This document shows, in pieces, positions 4,498 through 5,433 of a stretch of 5,433 bases of DNA. The position numbers were made by a program, and so were the translations under genes. Location of the stretch: the NCBI RefSeq assembly GCF_003951315.1, contig NZ_QLJH01000073.1:1-5433 (forward strand), in the 5' to 3' direction. The notes beneath the pieces are model-generated. The model searched no databases and was not told where the DNA came from. It was given only the letters and a program-made list of their open reading frames with translations. Numbering within the stretch: position 1 is the first letter of the stretch; each line of letters begins with the position of its first letter. The DNA comes from Sphingomonas sp. S-NIH.Pt15_0812. GTDB taxonomy: Bacteria > Pseudomonadota > Alphaproteobacteria > Sphingomonadales > Sphingomonadaceae.

Positions 4498-4632
4498 CTA
4501 GGGGCATTGCTCCTTTTAAAACACGGTTGCCATTCAGTGGTGTTGTGAAAGAGGGTTATGAAAGCCATGAGTGGTAGTCCGTTACGCACATCGCCTTGGC
4601 TTGCAAATACGGCCGTTTGGGAAAGAGGCCGC

Positions 4633-5220
4633 TTGACCAACACACCCTATTTGATCGGCTATGCCCGCGTGTCGAAGGAGGAGGAACAATCCAACGCGGC
4701 ACAGGCCCGCGCACTGAAGGCCGCGGGTTGTTGCCGCGTGTTCGAGGAAACCGCCAGTGGTGGGCGCTGGGACCGCCCCAATCTTCACGCGATGATCGGC
4801 CAGCTGCGCGAGGGCGACGTGGTCGTAGTCTGGAAGCTCGACCGGCTCTCGCGCAACCTGAAGGATCTACTCCACATCATGGATCGGATCGAGGCAGTAG
4901 GTGCGGGCTTCCGCTCGCTGACCGAAGCAATTGACACCACAACGGCGGCTGGACGGATGATGATGCAGATGGTCGGCAGCTTCGCCGAGTTCGAACGGGC
5001 CATGATCCGCGAGCGGACCAGCGCCGGCCTAGCCCAGGCGCGGGCTGAAGGCCGGATCGGCGGACGCCGGCGCAAGCTGGCTGAGCAACAGCGTCGCGAG
5101 ATTGCCGAGTCCGTCACCTCCGGCCGCAAGTCGGGTGCCGAGATGGCCCGGCTCTACGGCGTCAGCGAACCCACCGTTTCGCGCATCGTCGCGGCATATC
5201 GTCAACAACAGGGAGAATAG
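4633..5220 (+). CDS. Serine recombinase, resolvase/invertase family (probable plasmid multimer resolvase)
   Basis: A 195-residue small serine recombinase. The catalytic domain starts LIGYARVSKEEEQS with the nucleophile Ser at residue 14. VVWKLDRLSRNLKDLL gives the conserved DRLSRN active-site motif, and GSFAEFERAMIRERTSAGL begins the long dimerisation helix. A basic linker GGRRRKL leads to a C-terminal helix-turn-helix (AEMARLYGVSEPTVSRIVA). I chose the TTG at 4633 because an AAGAGG site precedes it and it puts the first strand at the normal distance from the N-terminus. ATGs at 4558 and 4567 would add 25 or 22 residues without family resemblance. Next to a rep-par core and an inverted-repeat region it most likely resolves plasmid multimers; a role as a transposon resolvase or invertase remains possible, since no transposase of the Tn3 type is visible. 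Confidence 0.88.
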   Translation: MTNTPYLIGYARVSKEEEQSNAAQARALKAAGCCRVFEETASGGRWDRPNLHAMIGQLREGDVVVVWKLDRLSRNLKDLLHIMDRIEAVGAGFRSLTEAIDTTTAAGRMMMQMVGSFAEFERAMIRERTSAGLAQARAEGRIGGRRRKLAEQQRREIAESVTSGRKSGAEMARLYGVSEPTVSRIVAAYRQQQGE

Positions 5221-5301
5221 GTATGAAGCACGTGCCAATCTACCTGGCCGGCTGACACACCAGCCTAAGCCTCGTCGAAAACTGACGTCTCCCTGTTCTA
5301 G

Positions 5302-5433
5302 GGTTGAAACCCAATCAGCATTTTGAGGGCTGACGGTTTTCCTGATTCACTGGTGGGTGGATCAGGAGGAGAGAGGCATGGCGCTGTTCTGGTTGTCGGA
5401 TAAAGCGTGGGCGGCGCTCGAGCCGCATCTGCC
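5302..5433 (+). mobile_element. Left end of a second IS427-like (IS5 family) insertion sequence, cut by the window edge
   Basis: CTAG at 5298-5301 is followed by GGTTGAAACCC and, 76 bp from the CTAG end, a transposase start. Aligned with the left end of the first element, both share CTAGGGT, CCAAT, TTTG, TGATTCACTG and a GGAGG ribosome binding site in the same order and at nearly the same distances. They are therefore related but distinct elements in the same orientation. The right end and the target duplication are outside the window. Confidence 0.65.
5378..5433 (+). CDS. IS5-family transposase, N-terminal fragment cut by the window edge
   Basis: The ATG at 5378 follows AGGAGGAGAG. The 18 complete codons read MALFWLSDKAWAALEPHL, the same N-terminal pattern (FWLSD-x-x-W, then xIxPxLP or LEPHLP) as the transposase of the first element. 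Nothing can be said about whether the rest is intact. Confidence 0.75.
   Translation, partial: MALFWLSDKAWAALEPHL

Noticed and set aside
4558..4632. N-terminal extension of the resolvase from ATG 4558 or 4567
   Set aside because: The added residues have no family resemblance and the GAGGG site is too close to 4558. The ATG at 4567 remains possible, so the start is not settled.
5223..5255. A 10-codon open frame (MKHVPIYLAG) directly after the resolvase gene, with GGAGAATAGG upstream
   Set aside because: Too short to support as a gene. The GGAG belongs to the last resolvase codons. It may be the remnant of a following gene, but nothing downstream continues it.
5250..5265. GGCTG-ACACAC-CAGCC hairpin after the resolvase gene
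   Set aside because: A short stem with no T run on either side, so not a supportable terminator.

Overview
The window looks like the replication and maintenance core of a plasmid from an alphaproteobacterium, most likely a sphingomonad (Sphingomonas, Sphingobium or Novosphingobium). I base this on the family resemblance of the proteins: an RPA-type RepA initiator, a short ParA paired with a small ribbon-helix-helix partner, a winged-helix plasmid protein and a small serine resolvase. GC-rich coding regions and IS427-like (IS5 family) insertion sequences fit as well. The host assignment is inference from recognition, not from a search.

Layout from right to left, which is the direction of transcription of the core genes: repA (4308-3301, minus), a non-coding control region with three direct repeats (3188-3299), a winged-helix protein gene (2913-2128, minus), then parA (1347-697, minus) overlapping a ribbon-helix-helix gene (700-434, minus). 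Imperfectly palindromic repeats of the form GTTCRTRCT-N4-AGYAYGAAC lie on both sides of repA, three downstream and two or three upstream. They are the best candidates for the origin iterons and the repA autoregulatory operator. Between the winged-helix gene and the iterons, the plus strand carries a possible promoter, a stem-loop and a canonical terminator. Together these could specify a short antisense RNA against the leader of the winged-helix gene.

An IS427-like element (1424-2127, flanked by CTAG duplications) sits directly behind the stop codon of the winged-helix gene and separates it from parA. Without it, 72 nt would separate the two genes. The element keeps both ends but its transposase is dead: it changes frame near 1815 and has lost the segment with the catalytic Glu by a deletion whose 3' coding remnant can still be read in the third frame.

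On the right, a serine resolvase gene (plus strand, 4633-5220) lies next to an AT-rich region full of inverted repeats (4423-4497). This could be its resolution site, making a plasmid multimer-resolution unit. A second IS427-like element enters at the right edge (from about 5302) and runs out of the window after 18 codons of its transposase. The left 433 bases hold no gene I can support.

Working together: RepA with the iterons would start replication, the winged-helix protein probably assists or regulates it, ParA and the ribbon-helix-helix protein segregate copies through repeats upstream of parA, and the resolvase keeps the plasmid monomeric.
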